Notes under the pieces: generated by a model
Databases searched by the model: none
What the model was told of the DNA's origin: nothing
Seen by the model: only the letters and a program-made list of their open reading frames with translations
Translations under genes and position numbers: made by a program
In this document: positions 1 through 7,476 of the stretch, piece by piece
Position numbering within the stretch: the stretch's first letter is position 1
How the letters are laid out: every line of letters begins with the position of its first letter
Source: CAZPMT01 sp964587655
GTDB lineage: Bacteria > Hydrogenedentota > Hydrogenedentia > Hydrogenedentales > SLHB01
DNA: 64,000 nucleotides
Reading direction: 5' to 3'
NCBI GenBank assembly: GCA_964587655.1
Contig: CAZPMT010000015.1
Location: forward strand, 1 to 64,000

Positions 1-551
1 GTCTCGCCGCCACCATCGAGGACATCGACTACCGCCATCCCCGCGGCTTGGACAAGGCCCTCTTGCTTTCCCTGGCAAGTTGCCAGTGGATACGCGCCCA
101 CCAGAACTGCATCGTCATCGGACCCACGGGCGTTGGAAAGAGTTACTTGGCCTGTGCACTCGCGCACAAGGCCTGCCGGGAAGGTTACAGGACGCGCTAT
201 GTCCGGACCTCCAGACTCTTCGAGGAATTCACCGTCGCCAAGGCGGACGGGCGATACCGTAAAATCCTCGCCGCCTACGCCCGCATTGAACTACTCGTCA
301 TTGATGACTGGGGCTTGGCCACCCTGACGGAAGAGCAACGCCGGGACCTCCTCGAAATCATGGACGACCGCCACGACCTGCGCTCGACCATCATCGCCAG
401 CCAGATCCCCGTGGAGAAATGGCACAGTGTCATCGGAGACCCAACATTGGGAGACGCCATCCTTGACAGACTTGTGCATAACGCACACAAGCTCGTCCTC
501 AAGGGTGACTCCCTCAGAAAGAAGAACAAGAAAAACACCGAAGAAAGCTGA
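1..551 (+). CDS. istB: IS21-type helper ATPase IstB (5' end cut by window)
   Basis: AAA+ ATPase that assists the IstA transposase of IS21-family elements. The frame is open from base 3, before the first internal start at 48, and those first codons already read like IstB (IEDIDYRHPRGLD), so the true start lies outside the window. Walker A is GPTGVGKS at about 120-143, Walker B is ELLVIDDWG at about 289-315, and the AAA+ region continues through SQIPVEKWH. Full IstB is usually about 250 residues, so roughly 60-70 N-terminal residues are missing. No istA is visible because it would lie upstream. The protein ends normally with a lysine-rich tail and a TGA stop. Family call is firm; activity of the element cannot be judged. 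Confidence 0.9.
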   Translation, partial: LAATIEDIDYRHPRGLDKALLLSLASCQWIRAHQNCIVIGPTGVGKSYLACALAHKACREGYRTRYVRTSRLFEEFTVAKADGRYRKILAAYARIELLVIDDWGLATLTEEQRRDLLEIMDDRHDLRSTIIASQIPVEKWHSVIGDPTLGDAILDRLVHNAHKLVLKGDSLRKKNKKNTEES

Positions 552-575
552 AGCAGCGCACCGTCGCTACGCTCC

Positions 576-606
576 GAGGGAAACTGCGGAACCCGCGGTT
601 TCCCTC
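576..606. repeat. 31-bp hairpin behind istB
   Basis: Perfect 9-bp arms GAGGGAAAC (576-584) and GTTTCCCTC (598-606) enclose a GC-rich loop that can itself pair (GCGG/CCGC). It lies 25 bases after the istB stop with no T-run, so it could be a stabilising hairpin, a terminator or part of the IS end. The rest of 607-847 shows no gene or recognisable signal. Confidence 0.5.
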
Positions 607-847
607 ATCCTTGTCCCGGTGGCCGCGCTCCATCGTAACACAACACCCCTTCCTCCGGGCCTCCCGCTCGCGACACGTCGGATTCGGCGCTCGCGCTATA
701 GCGTTTCGCTGGCCTGCGTTCCTGCGGATTCACTGGCCTACATCGATCGGAATAAGCAATGATGCAACCGGAGTTTGGAATGTGACTTGTCGCGAACCCG
801 TAGAACGTGGACAGCGTCTCGAACACCGAACATGAGGTGAATACGCT

Positions 848-1915
848 ATGCGATATCTAAACGCAGTTCTCTCGATTGTGATAGTCCATTTTCTCGTGTT
901 GTTTGTAGGGTGTCCTCTCCAGTCTACCGGGCCGGAGGCCGATTTCTCTGCCAACATCGTTTCGGGGCACGCGCCGGTGGCAGTCCATTTTACCGATTGC
1001 TCGTTGCCCGGCAACTCCCCCATTGCCTCTTGGCTTTGGCTGTTTGGTGATGGAGGTGAGAGCACCGAACAGGACCCTTCGCATACTTACTCTACCCCGG
1101 GAACGTACAACGTGTCGTTGACCATAACGACGCCCTTGGGCGACGATACGGAATTGAAACTCAACTACATCAGCGTCGTGCCAGGTGGCGAAGGTTTGGG
1201 AGAAGGAGAAACGACGCTCATGCTTCCCGGTGACCTTCCACTGGAGATGGTCTGGTGTCCGGCAGGAACCTTCATCATGGGCAGCCCGAGCGACGAACAC
1301 AACCGGTTCTCGGATGAGGGACCGCGGCATCGAGTAACCCTGACGCGTGGGTTCTGGATGGGCAAGTACGAGGTAACGCAGGCGCAATGGTACTCCGTAA
1401 TGGAGATCCCACCATACGCGCTCATCTATCCCACCCGGCCAGCGGCCGCAAGATCTTGGAACGACTGTCAGGAGTTCCTTTCTGAACTGAACGCGCTGGA
1501 TGTGGGGACCTTCCGTCTTCCTACCGAGGCCGAATGGGAATATGCCTACCGGGCCGGCACAACGACTCGATTCTTCTGGGGCAAGGATTCGGGTTGCAGC
1601 GAAATTGACGACTACGCGTGGTACGATGCAAACAGTGGCTTTCCGACGCACCCGGTGGGCGAAAAACGACCCAATGTGTGGGGTCTTTACGACATGAGCG
1701 GAAATGTATCGGAGTGGTGCCAAGACTGGAAGGGGAACTACACGTCGAAAGCGGTATCCGATCCACAGGGCCCCAGCAGTGGGGAATGGCGAATTAGGCG
1801 TGGAAGCAGTGCTAGCGGTCCCTGCTCATACAGTCGCGCGGCGTGGCGCTACGGATACGGGTACCCCGACTACTGCGGCAGCGATGTCGGTCTGCGGCTG
1901 GTATGGGCACCGTAA
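848..1915 (+). CDS. PKD-domain, SUMF1-like (formylglycine-generating-enzyme fold) lipoprotein
   Basis: 355 residues. A hydrophobic N-terminus ending in a Cys (LFVGC) looks like a lipoprotein signal. Residues about 30-110 form a PKD domain (GDGGESTEQDPSHTY). A short GEGLGEGE linker leads into a SUMF1/FGE-sulfatase domain from about 125 to the end: MVWCPAGTFIMGS, the substrate-fold signature RLPTEAEWEYAYRAG, and MSGNVSEWCQDW. In the C-terminal block where FGE has two copper-binding cysteines (RRGSSASGPCSYSRAAWR) I can place only one Cys, so true formylglycine-generating activity is doubtful; most bacterial proteins of this type have unknown or structural roles. The GEGEGE linker also occurs in the giant surface proteins at 18.8-32.8 kb. 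A GAGGTG sequence lies upstream of the ATG. Confidence 0.85.
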   Translation: MRYLNAVLSIVIVHFLVLFVGCPLQSTGPEADFSANIVSGHAPVAVHFTDCSLPGNSPIASWLWLFGDGGESTEQDPSHTYSTPGTYNVSLTITTPLGDDTELKLNYISVVPGGEGLGEGETTLMLPGDLPLEMVWCPAGTFIMGSPSDEHNRFSDEGPRHRVTLTRGFWMGKYEVTQAQWYSVMEIPPYALIYPTRPAAARSWNDCQEFLSELNALDVGTFRLPTEAEWEYAYRAGTTTRFFWGKDSGCSEIDDYAWYDANSGFPTHPVGEKRPNVWGLYDMSGNVSEWCQDWKGNYTSKAVSDPQGPSSGEWRIRRGSSASGPCSYSRAAWRYGYGYPDYCGSDVGLRLVWAP

Positions 1916-1968
1916 GTGTAGCTGGCGCGTGTTCTATTTGCGTCCAACAGAGATTTGCCAGCGCAGGA

Positions 1969-2052
1969 TAGCGGGGGGCGGATTCGAGCCGCCGACTTTT
2001 GCAAAACGTTGGCTTGTGAGCCCGACGAGCTACCGGGCTGCTACACCCCGCG
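1969..2052 (-). tRNA. Atypical tRNA, initiator-Met-like body, anticodon position reads CAC
   Basis: 84 nt on the minus strand. The 5' acceptor strand CGCGGGG pairs with CCCCGCT except for the first position, as in initiator tRNAs, which lack a 1-72 pair. The D-arm GCAGCCCGGTAGCTC is almost identical to bacterial tRNA-fMet. The T-arm GGCGG-CTCGAAT-CCGCC is perfect. The anticodon arm is odd: where fMet has CTCATAA the loop reads CTCACAA, its stem has two mismatches, and the following region is about ten bases too long (it contains TTTTGCAAAA). No CCA is encoded. It may be a diverged or pseudo initiator tRNA or a tRNA-Val(CAC)-like product. Being a tRNA-derived locus is well supported; identity is not. 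Confidence 0.65.
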
Positions 2053-2084
2053 ATATGTCGGATAACCTTCTTCCGCAACCCAAG

Positions 2085-3212
2085 TCAATCGAACGATGCC
2101 TGTTTCGCGTACTCGGCGCAGATCCGGCTCACCAACCGGACGCGCTCGATGTCGCCGACCGGTGAGATCTCGTCCGAGATGCCGAGGACAAGATTCGGGC
2201 CGAAATATTCGATGCACTTCCGTGTGTTGCTGATGAGCCCCTCGATGGGTTCCGCCGGCAGGAAATCGGTGCACGGGATCCCGTCCAGTAGGATTAGGTC
2301 GCCGAGGGCGTCGCGCACTTCCTCGAGGGTGACGTCGCCTTGGGGGACGGGCGTGATGGCCTCGATGCCGTCAAAACCGCAGTCCCGCGCGTATGGCAGC
2401 AACTGGCCGCAGTCACCATCCCAGTGCGGATAGGTCTTCTTTCCCGTTTTGTGCATGATCTCATTCCGGCGGACGTATTCCGGCATGACGTATTTTGTGA
2501 AAATGGGCGGGGCGCACAGCGCCTGGTGGACATTGTCGCCGTAGTTGATGATTTCGATCGGGGAGTCCGCCACCATTCGGAGCATCGCGTCGTCGGACTC
2601 GTTGATCGTCGCGATGAAATGCTCCATCTCCTTTGGATGAAGATACAGCGCGGTAGTGCCGTTCTCGAATCCCATGTATTCGATCATGATTCGCATGATG
2701 TTGATCCGGGGGATGAAGATACACGCGGCGGCGCGTTCGCCGATGGCCTCGCAACCCTTGTTGTAGGCTTCCATGTCGAACCACGCGCGCCTATGCTCGA
2801 TGATCCACTCCATCACGCGCATGTCGCCGGGCGTTTCCACGGGATACTTGCGCGTGTGATGGGCGATGGACGTGCGCCCGCAGACCGTCACGAGTTTTCC
2901 CACCGGCGTGTGCGTGGTGATTGTGGTCAACGGACCTTCCGTCACTTCCTCATGATGGACGCTGTCGGAATCTTCGTAGCGTTGGGCCGGGTTGAACGCC
3001 CAATAGGGACGCACGGAACAGTCCAGGTCATCAAACACCTCGAGCAGGGACATGCCCGCGTACCGCTCCGGCAGCGTTCCATCGCTCTTGTTCACTTCGT
3101 ACCAATGCTCGATGCGCGGCTGCCACAGGACACAGTTTGTCGTGGCTTGACAAACTGTTCGGTCTGCGGGTTCCCGGCGGAAGATCCGCAGATTCAGTTC
3201 GCGAAACGTCAT
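2085..3212 (-). CDS. Uroporphyrinogen decarboxylase-like (URO-D superfamily) protein
   Basis: 375 residues, a TIM barrel of the URO-D/methyltransferase superfamily. Such proteins in this kind of bacterium are usually corrinoid-dependent methyltransferase-like enzymes rather than haem enzymes. Visible features are the N-terminal REPADR and VLWQPRIEHWY segments, the central NYGDNVHQALCAPP, and HWDGDCGQLLPYARDCGFDGIEAI, where His and Cys residues resemble a metal site. Between ADR and VLWQPR sit nine residues (TVCQATTNC) encoded exactly by a 27-bp palindrome at 3132-3158; this looks like an in-frame insertion into the conserved N-terminus. The neighbour at 3375 is divergent. Start ATG has GGGACG ten bases upstream. 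Substrate unknown. Confidence 0.85.
   Translation of the reverse strand: MTFRELNLRIFRREPADRTVCQATTNCVLWQPRIEHWYEVNKSDGTLPERYAGMSLLEVFDDLDCSVRPYWAFNPAQRYEDSDSVHHEEVTEGPLTTITTHTPVGKLVTVCGRTSIAHHTRKYPVETPGDMRVMEWIIEHRRAWFDMEAYNKGCEAIGERAAACIFIPRINIMRIMIEYMGFENGTTALYLHPKEMEHFIATINESDDAMLRMVADSPIEIINYGDNVHQALCAPPIFTKYVMPEYVRRNEIMHKTGKKTYPHWDGDCGQLLPYARDCGFDGIEAITPVPQGDVTLEEVRDALGDLILLDGIPCTDFLPAEPIEGLISNTRKCIEYFGPNLVLGISDEISPVGDIERVRLVSRICAEYAKQASFD
3132..3158 (-). repeat. 27-bp in-ORF palindrome, copy 1
   Basis: Arms ACAGTTTGTC and GACAAACTGT are perfect 10-bp inverted repeats around a 7-base loop (AAGCCAC in the sense of the host gene). It encodes TVCQATTNC, in codon phase 1, inside the URO-D-like gene. 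See copies at 31485, 32055, 32813 and 34045. Confidence 0.85.
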
Positions 3213-3374
3213 GACTCGTCCCCATTTTCTCGATGCGGTTTCGGATGCGCCGTATTTTGAGCCGAACGCGAGGCCGTTGCAAGCGGCCTATCGCGCCCTG
3301 ACAAGTTTGTACTGGCGCCCGCAACGCGGTAATATTGCCGGAGAGCATTCGAGTCATGGGCTGCGTAACGCGTA

Positions 3375-4295
3375 ATGTCAAATAGAACATCAATGCCTTC
3401 ATTCGTGGTGTCCCTCGCCATATGCATCTTGATGGCCCCCGCCGTCTGGCCGCAGACCTTCACCGGAAAGGTCACGGAGGTGGCAAAGGGCGGAGTGTTG
3501 CTTCTGACGCACGGCGATAAACCCGAGACGGTGCGCCTAGCCGGCGTGGACTGCCCTGAACTCGCGCAGCGGTTTGGACCTGAAGCGAAGAAGTTCACGT
3601 CCGATCTCGTTCTTGACAAGGAAGTATCCGTCAGTTCCGTCGGGACGGATAGCGAGGGGCGGACCGTCGCCACAGTCACGCTGCCGGACGGGAAAGTGCT
3701 CAATCAAGAGGTCCTCGCCGAAGGAATGGGCTGGTTCTACGAGAAACACCCCGTGGACGCGGTGGGTCTGAGGAGCATCACCGCAAAGGCCATTGCCGCC
3801 AAGAAGGGGCTGTGGATTGATCCCGCGCCTTTGGCGCCATGGGACTTTCGCGGTGACGCACGCAAGGAGAAGGACATCCTTGTCACGGCCGCGCCCTCAG
3901 AACCGAAGAAGGAAGTGAAAACGATCTCGGCCAAAGGGAATCTGGAGGGTGTCGAACGCGAAATCTTTCCAAAGCCGCAACCGTCGAACGCCGATGTTTC
4001 GAAGTATCTCAACGACCCTCTGGCTAAACAGCTCGGGATCTCCATCCACAAAGGCGCCAACGGAAAAGTCGACGGCATTCAGGCCGGGAACCTGTCCGCC
4101 TTCCCGCTTGCCGGCGTGTTCGGTTTTCAGGACGGCGACATCGTCCAGTCGGTCAACGGCGACATGATCGACAGCGAAGCGCGGATAGGGGAGCTTTATG
4201 AGAAGTACAAAGGCGCCGGAGTGTTTAACGTGGTCGTTATCAGAAACGGCCAGCCGCAGAATATCCCGATTGATATCTCGATGTTCATGAAGTGA
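3375..4295 (+). CDS. Secreted staphylococcal-nuclease-like protein with C-terminal PDZ domain
   Basis: 306 residues. Signal peptide 1-27 (ending AVWPQ). A thermonuclease (SNase, OB-fold) domain covers about 28-150. RLAGVDCPE carries the Arg and Glu positions and the calcium-site Asp of SNase, and TDSEGRTVATV has the second catalytic Arg; GMGWFYEKH and AAKKGLW close the fold. After a charged linker, residues about 215-306 resemble the PDZ-like domain of type II secretion GspC: LAKQLGISIHKG, GIQAGNLSAFPLAGVFGFQDGDIVQSVNG, YKGAGVFNVVVIRNGQ. Likely a periplasmic or surface nuclease with a protein-binding tail. The fusion is unusual. The ATG at 3375 lacks a clear ribosome site; the ATG at 3393 is an alternative. 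Confidence 0.85.
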   Translation: MSNRTSMPSFVVSLAICILMAPAVWPQTFTGKVTEVAKGGVLLLTHGDKPETVRLAGVDCPELAQRFGPEAKKFTSDLVLDKEVSVSSVGTDSEGRTVATVTLPDGKVLNQEVLAEGMGWFYEKHPVDAVGLRSITAKAIAAKKGLWIDPAPLAPWDFRGDARKEKDILVTAAPSEPKKEVKTISAKGNLEGVEREIFPKPQPSNADVSKYLNDPLAKQLGISIHKGANGKVDGIQAGNLSAFPLAGVFGFQDGDIVQSVNGDMIDSEARIGELYEKYKGAGVFNVVVIRNGQPQNIPIDISMFMK

Positions 4296-4413
4296 CTTTC
4301 CGGACTGCTCGCGCGGAGTGGCCGTCACGGTAATCCGATGGATAGGAACTACAGTGACAAGACAGTTTCAAAGCGGTTCGGAGATGAGACCGCGCCGGCA
4401 TCAACCGGGCGGC

Positions 4414-5877
4414 ATGACGCATATCGTGACGAAGGCCCTCGCCGCGTCGATCCTGATGTTCCCGGCCCTCGCCGGCGCCGCCGAACACCTGGCATTGCCT
4501 GACGATCCGGCGGCCCTCGCCGCGATCACCCCAGGGCTCGTTTGGGTCCTGCCGTTCGTATGCCTTCTGCTTGCGATTGCCATCTTTCCGCTGGCGCCTC
4601 ATCTTTCGCGTTGGTGGGAGCGCAATCAGAGCAAGCTCCTGGTTGCCTTGGCGCTGGGCGGCGTCACGTGTCTTTACTACGCAGTTCGCGGGTATGGTTT
4701 CGCGGGATCTGCGCCGGGAACAGGGGCCGCCGTGCAGGTGTTGCACCACGCAGTCATCCTCGACTACATCCCGTTCATCGTCTTGTTGTTCAGCCTATAC
4801 ACGATCAGCGGCGGCATCCGTGTTACAGGGGATATCCCCGCGCACCCCTTGACTAACTGCGCGTTCCTCTTGTTCGGTTCGGTCATTGCCAGTTTCGTGG
4901 GCACTACCGGCGCGTCCATGCTGTTGATACGGCCGCTCCTGCAAGTTAACAGCGAACGCAAGAATGTCGCGCACACCGTGGTCTTCTTCATCTTTCTGGT
5001 GAGCAATATCGGCGGTTTGCTCCTGCCCGTCGGCGACCCTCCGCTGTTTCTCGGCTACCTGCGCGGCGTTCCGTTTCTCTGGACCCTCAACCTGATTCCC
5101 CAGTGGCTCTTCGCGGTCGGCATTCTCCTCTGCATCTACTATGTTTTCGACATTGTCCTCTACAAGCGCGAACCGAAGGAGAGCATTCAACTCGACGAGA
5201 CCCACCGTTTCGCATTCCGGCTCAGCGGCAGGCGGAATATCCTATTGCTCGTCGGCGTCGTGCTTGCGGTCGGGCTTCTCGTGCCTGGGCAGTATTTTCC
5301 GGGAACGAAGTGGATGGTTCCGGATCTCTATTTGCGCGAGTTTGCGCAACTGATCCTCGCGGGCATCTCCTGGTTTTGGACTCCTCGCCGGATCCACCGC
5401 GAGAATCATTTCAACTTCACGGCCATCGGGGAGGTGGCCTGTCTTTTCGCCGGCATCTTCATCACGATGCAGGCGCCCATCGAGATCCTTAAGCTAAAGG
5501 GCGACACCCTGGGCATTACCACGCCGCTCCAGTTCTTCTGGGTTACAGGAGGACTCTCCGGCTTCCTGGACAACGCGCCCACATATGTTGTCTTCTTTGA
5601 ACTTGCGGGCAGCATCCAACACATCGGCAACATGCCAGTGCTCGATAATCTGATGACCGCCACGGGCCGCATACCCCTTGCCAATCTCGTCGCGATCTCA
5701 TGCGGCGCGGTTTTCATGGGCGCCAATACCTACATCGGGAACGGGCCCAATTTCCTCGTCAAGAGCATCGCGGAAAAACACGGAATCAAGATGCCCAGCT
5801 TTTTCGGCTACATGGCCTACAGTGGACTTATCCTTATCCCATTGTTTATCCTGGTGTCGATTGTTTTTTTCCGTTGA
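4414..5877 (+). CDS. NhaD/ArsB-type (IT superfamily) Na+/H+ antiporter-like permease
   Basis: About 487 residues from the chosen start, with ten or more hydrophobic segments. Conserved stretches include DYIPFIVLLFSLYTISGGI, GTTGASMLLIRPLL, SNIGGLLLPVGDPPLFLGYLRGVPF and SGFLDNAPTYVVFF, which match the citrate transporter/NhaD group. The duplicated TGAS and DNAPT motifs are the substrate-site elements of the ion transporter fold. The frame is open from 4318, but the first 32 residues are basic and look non-coding; the ATG at 4414 begins a plausible signal-like helix (HIVTKALAASILMFPALAGA), with 4384 as an alternative. Ion specificity cannot be read from the sequence. It is followed by the DUF2007 gene 24 bases later. 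Confidence 0.85.
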   Translation: MTHIVTKALAASILMFPALAGAAEHLALPDDPAALAAITPGLVWVLPFVCLLLAIAIFPLAPHLSRWWERNQSKLLVALALGGVTCLYYAVRGYGFAGSAPGTGAAVQVLHHAVILDYIPFIVLLFSLYTISGGIRVTGDIPAHPLTNCAFLLFGSVIASFVGTTGASMLLIRPLLQVNSERKNVAHTVVFFIFLVSNIGGLLLPVGDPPLFLGYLRGVPFLWTLNLIPQWLFAVGILLCIYYVFDIVLYKREPKESIQLDETHRFAFRLSGRRNILLLVGVVLAVGLLVPGQYFPGTKWMVPDLYLREFAQLILAGISWFWTPRRIHRENHFNFTAIGEVACLFAGIFITMQAPIEILKLKGDTLGITTPLQFFWVTGGLSGFLDNAPTYVVFFELAGSIQHIGNMPVLDNLMTATGRIPLANLVAISCGAVFMGANTYIGNGPNFLVKSIAEKHGIKMPSFFGYMAYSGLILIPLFILVSIVFFR

Positions 5878-5901
5878 GCCCAGTGGATTCGAGGAGTGCC
5901 A

Positions 5902-6147
5902 ATGGATGCGTTTGCCACAATAGCCACTTTCAACGACATAGTGCTCGCCAACATCGTCCGGGGTAGCCTCGAGTCCGAAGGGATTGACGCGTGGGTCCAG
6001 GACGAGGCAGCCGCCCTCGGCAATGACGGCGGTGTCATCGCGGCACAAGGAATCCGCGTCCAGGTGCGGGCGGGCGACGCCGAGGCGGCCGTCGCGTTCT
6101 TGCGCGACATCGAGGACCGGATCGCCGAGGCAAACAAGGACGAATGA
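5902..6147 (+). CDS. DUF2007-family small protein
   Basis: 81 residues. The pattern FATIATFNDIVLANIVRGSLESEGIDAWVQDE followed by a GGVIAAQGIRVQVRAGDAEAAVAFL segment is typical of the DUF2007 putative signal-transducing family (a small alpha/beta domain that tracks changes in membrane or exported-protein clusters). GAGGAG at 5891-5896 is five bases before the ATG at 5902, which makes this start better than the GTG at 5896. It sits directly after the antiporter and could be co-transcribed. Function unknown. Confidence 0.8.
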   Translation: MDAFATIATFNDIVLANIVRGSLESEGIDAWVQDEAAALGNDGGVIAAQGIRVQVRAGDAEAAVAFLRDIEDRIAEANKDE

Positions 6148-6206
6148 TACCGAGCCGATTTCCTTGGGTTTTGGCCTGTGAATTCAACTGAAACGTCGCA
6201 CTGAAC

Positions 6207-6623
6207 ATGATTCGTCATATCCGAATTCTGATCGTTGATGAGGACGTCTCGCTCGTCGAGGCGCTTGAACGATACCTGCGGAAACGCGGGTACTCGGTCG
6301 AGGCATGTTCCAACACGGCCGAGGGGATCGGCGCCTTGAGATCCGGGGCCTTCGATTTGTTTGTTTGCCGCGCGCCGGCAAACGGCGAAAATGGCAAGGG
6401 CGTCTTGAGTCAGGCGCGCGCGCTGCGGCCCGGCATGGGTATCTTGCTCATAACCGGCAAGGGCCGCCGGCTCTCGTCTTCCGCCGCGCGCAAAGCCGGC
6501 GCTGATGAGATTGTCGCGAAGCCGTTCAGCTTATCGTCGTTCTCGCTGGCGCTGGAACGCGCTTACTGGCGTGCCCTCTCCCGCCAAGACGGATCTGAAG
6601 AAGCCGGGGACGGCGTCGAGTAG
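6207..6623 (+). CDS. Degenerate response-regulator receiver domain protein
   Basis: 138 residues, a stand-alone CheY-like receiver. The acidic pair is present (IVDED, residues 9-13), as are the Thr switch (LLITGK) and the invariant Lys (VAKPFS). The phosphoacceptor position after FDLFVC is Arg55 instead of Asp, so classical phosphorylation is not expected. No output domain and no histidine kinase next to it. It may act as a phosphorylation-independent binding domain. It is convergent with the bcp gene at 6650. Confidence 0.85.
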   Translation: MIRHIRILIVDEDVSLVEALERYLRKRGYSVEACSNTAEGIGALRSGAFDLFVCRAPANGENGKGVLSQARALRPGMGILLITGKGRRLSSSAARKAGADEIVAKPFSLSSFSLALERAYWRALSRQDGSEEAGDGVE

Positions 6624-6649
6624 CAGCCTGCGCCACGGAGGTTTCCGCG

Positions 6650-7129
6650 TCAGCCTCGCAGTTCGGACAGTGCCTGACGGACCTGTTCGGCGTGGCCTTC
6701 CGCCTTTACCTTGGGCCAGTGCCGCGCGATATTCCCCTTCGAGTCGATCAGGACGGAGCTCCGAATCACGCCCACGCTCTCTTTGCCGTACATCTGCTTG
6801 ACGCCCCAGGCCCCATACGCCTCCAACACCTTATGCTCAGGGTCGCTGAGGAGCCGCACCTTCAAATCGTGTTTCTCGATGAATGCCCGATGGCTCGCGG
6901 GACTGTCCGGGCTGACGCCCAGCACCACCGCGTCCAGATCGTCGAACTGCTTGATGCCGCTGGTAAACTCACATGCTTCCGTCGTGCATCCCGGCGTATC
7001 GTCCTTCGGATAGAAGTAAAGAACAGCCCACTGTCCGGCCAAGTCCTTCAAAGAGACGCTCTCGTCATCCTGATCGGGCAGTGTAAACTCCGGCGCCCTT
7101 TTTCCAACTTCGATTCCCGCATTTGCCAT
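6650..7129 (-). CDS. bcp: Thioredoxin-dependent peroxiredoxin (Bcp/PrxQ type)
   Basis: 159 residues, the normal length for Bcp. It reduces hydroperoxides in the cytoplasm using thioredoxin. The fold signature APEFTLPDQDDE is followed by FYPKDDTPGCTTEACEF, with the peroxidatic Cys in PGCT and a second Cys five residues later as in PrxQ proteins. GVSPDSPASHRAF and a conserved Arg in VIRSSVLID complete the active site. GAGGAGG precedes the ATG by about six bases. Identification is firm. Confidence 0.95.
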   Translation of the reverse strand: MANAGIEVGKRAPEFTLPDQDDESVSLKDLAGQWAVLYFYPKDDTPGCTTEACEFTSGIKQFDDLDAVVLGVSPDSPASHRAFIEKHDLKVRLLSDPEHKVLEAYGAWGVKQMYGKESVGVIRSSVLIDSKGNIARHWPKVKAEGHAEQVRQALSELRG

Positions 7130-7203
7130 GGCCGCCTCCTCGCAGTCGGGTTGATTCGCATATCATGAGAGAGAACCACGCAAGCGAGAAACGTATTCCC
7201 GCC

Positions 7204-7245
7204 CCGCCCCGTCGTGCTCGTGCTCGTAATCGTAATCGTAATCGA
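7204..7245 (+). repeat. Hexamer-array inverted repeat, left arm
   Basis: CCGCCCCGTC followed by two GTGCTC units and three GTAATC units. Its reverse complement occurs at 7399-7440 with three GTGCTC and two GTAATC units, so the arms are both 42 bases and differ by one unit swap. The pair encloses 153 bases with no gene. Confidence 0.75.
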
Positions 7246-7398
7246 GATCCAGTGGGAAGGTTTCCACTTCTGAAGACTTCGTGACGTGTCGCGGCAAGTT
7301 GCCATCATCGGGTACATTCTTCGGAGATTGAGGCGTTGTCGTCGACGAACGGCCCCTCATCACGCGAAGGCTCTTCTTGATCTGGAGTGTCTGTTTTT

Positions 7399-7440
7399 TC
7401 GATTACGATTACGAGCACGAGCACGAGCACGACGGGGCGG
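7399..7440 (-). repeat. Hexamer-array inverted repeat, right arm
   Basis: Partner of 7204-7245 in opposite orientation; ends with GACGGGGCGG. Transcripts crossing both arms could form a hairpin of about 40 bp. Confidence 0.75.
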
Positions 7441-7476
7441 AAACTGAGTGCGCAAGAACTGAAAGAATCACTTTTT

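Larger units (their letters stand above)
7130..7476. other. Gene-free spacer carrying an inverted hexamer-array pair
   Basis: 347 bases between bcp and the HAD gene. No convincing coding frame: the open frames here translate the hexamer repeats (YDYDYEHEHEH). The only structure is the inverted repeat described at 7204-7245 and 7399-7440. Confidence 0.6.

Noticed and set aside
7204..7440. CRISPR-like array
   Set aside because: Hexamer units without spacers and no cas genes.
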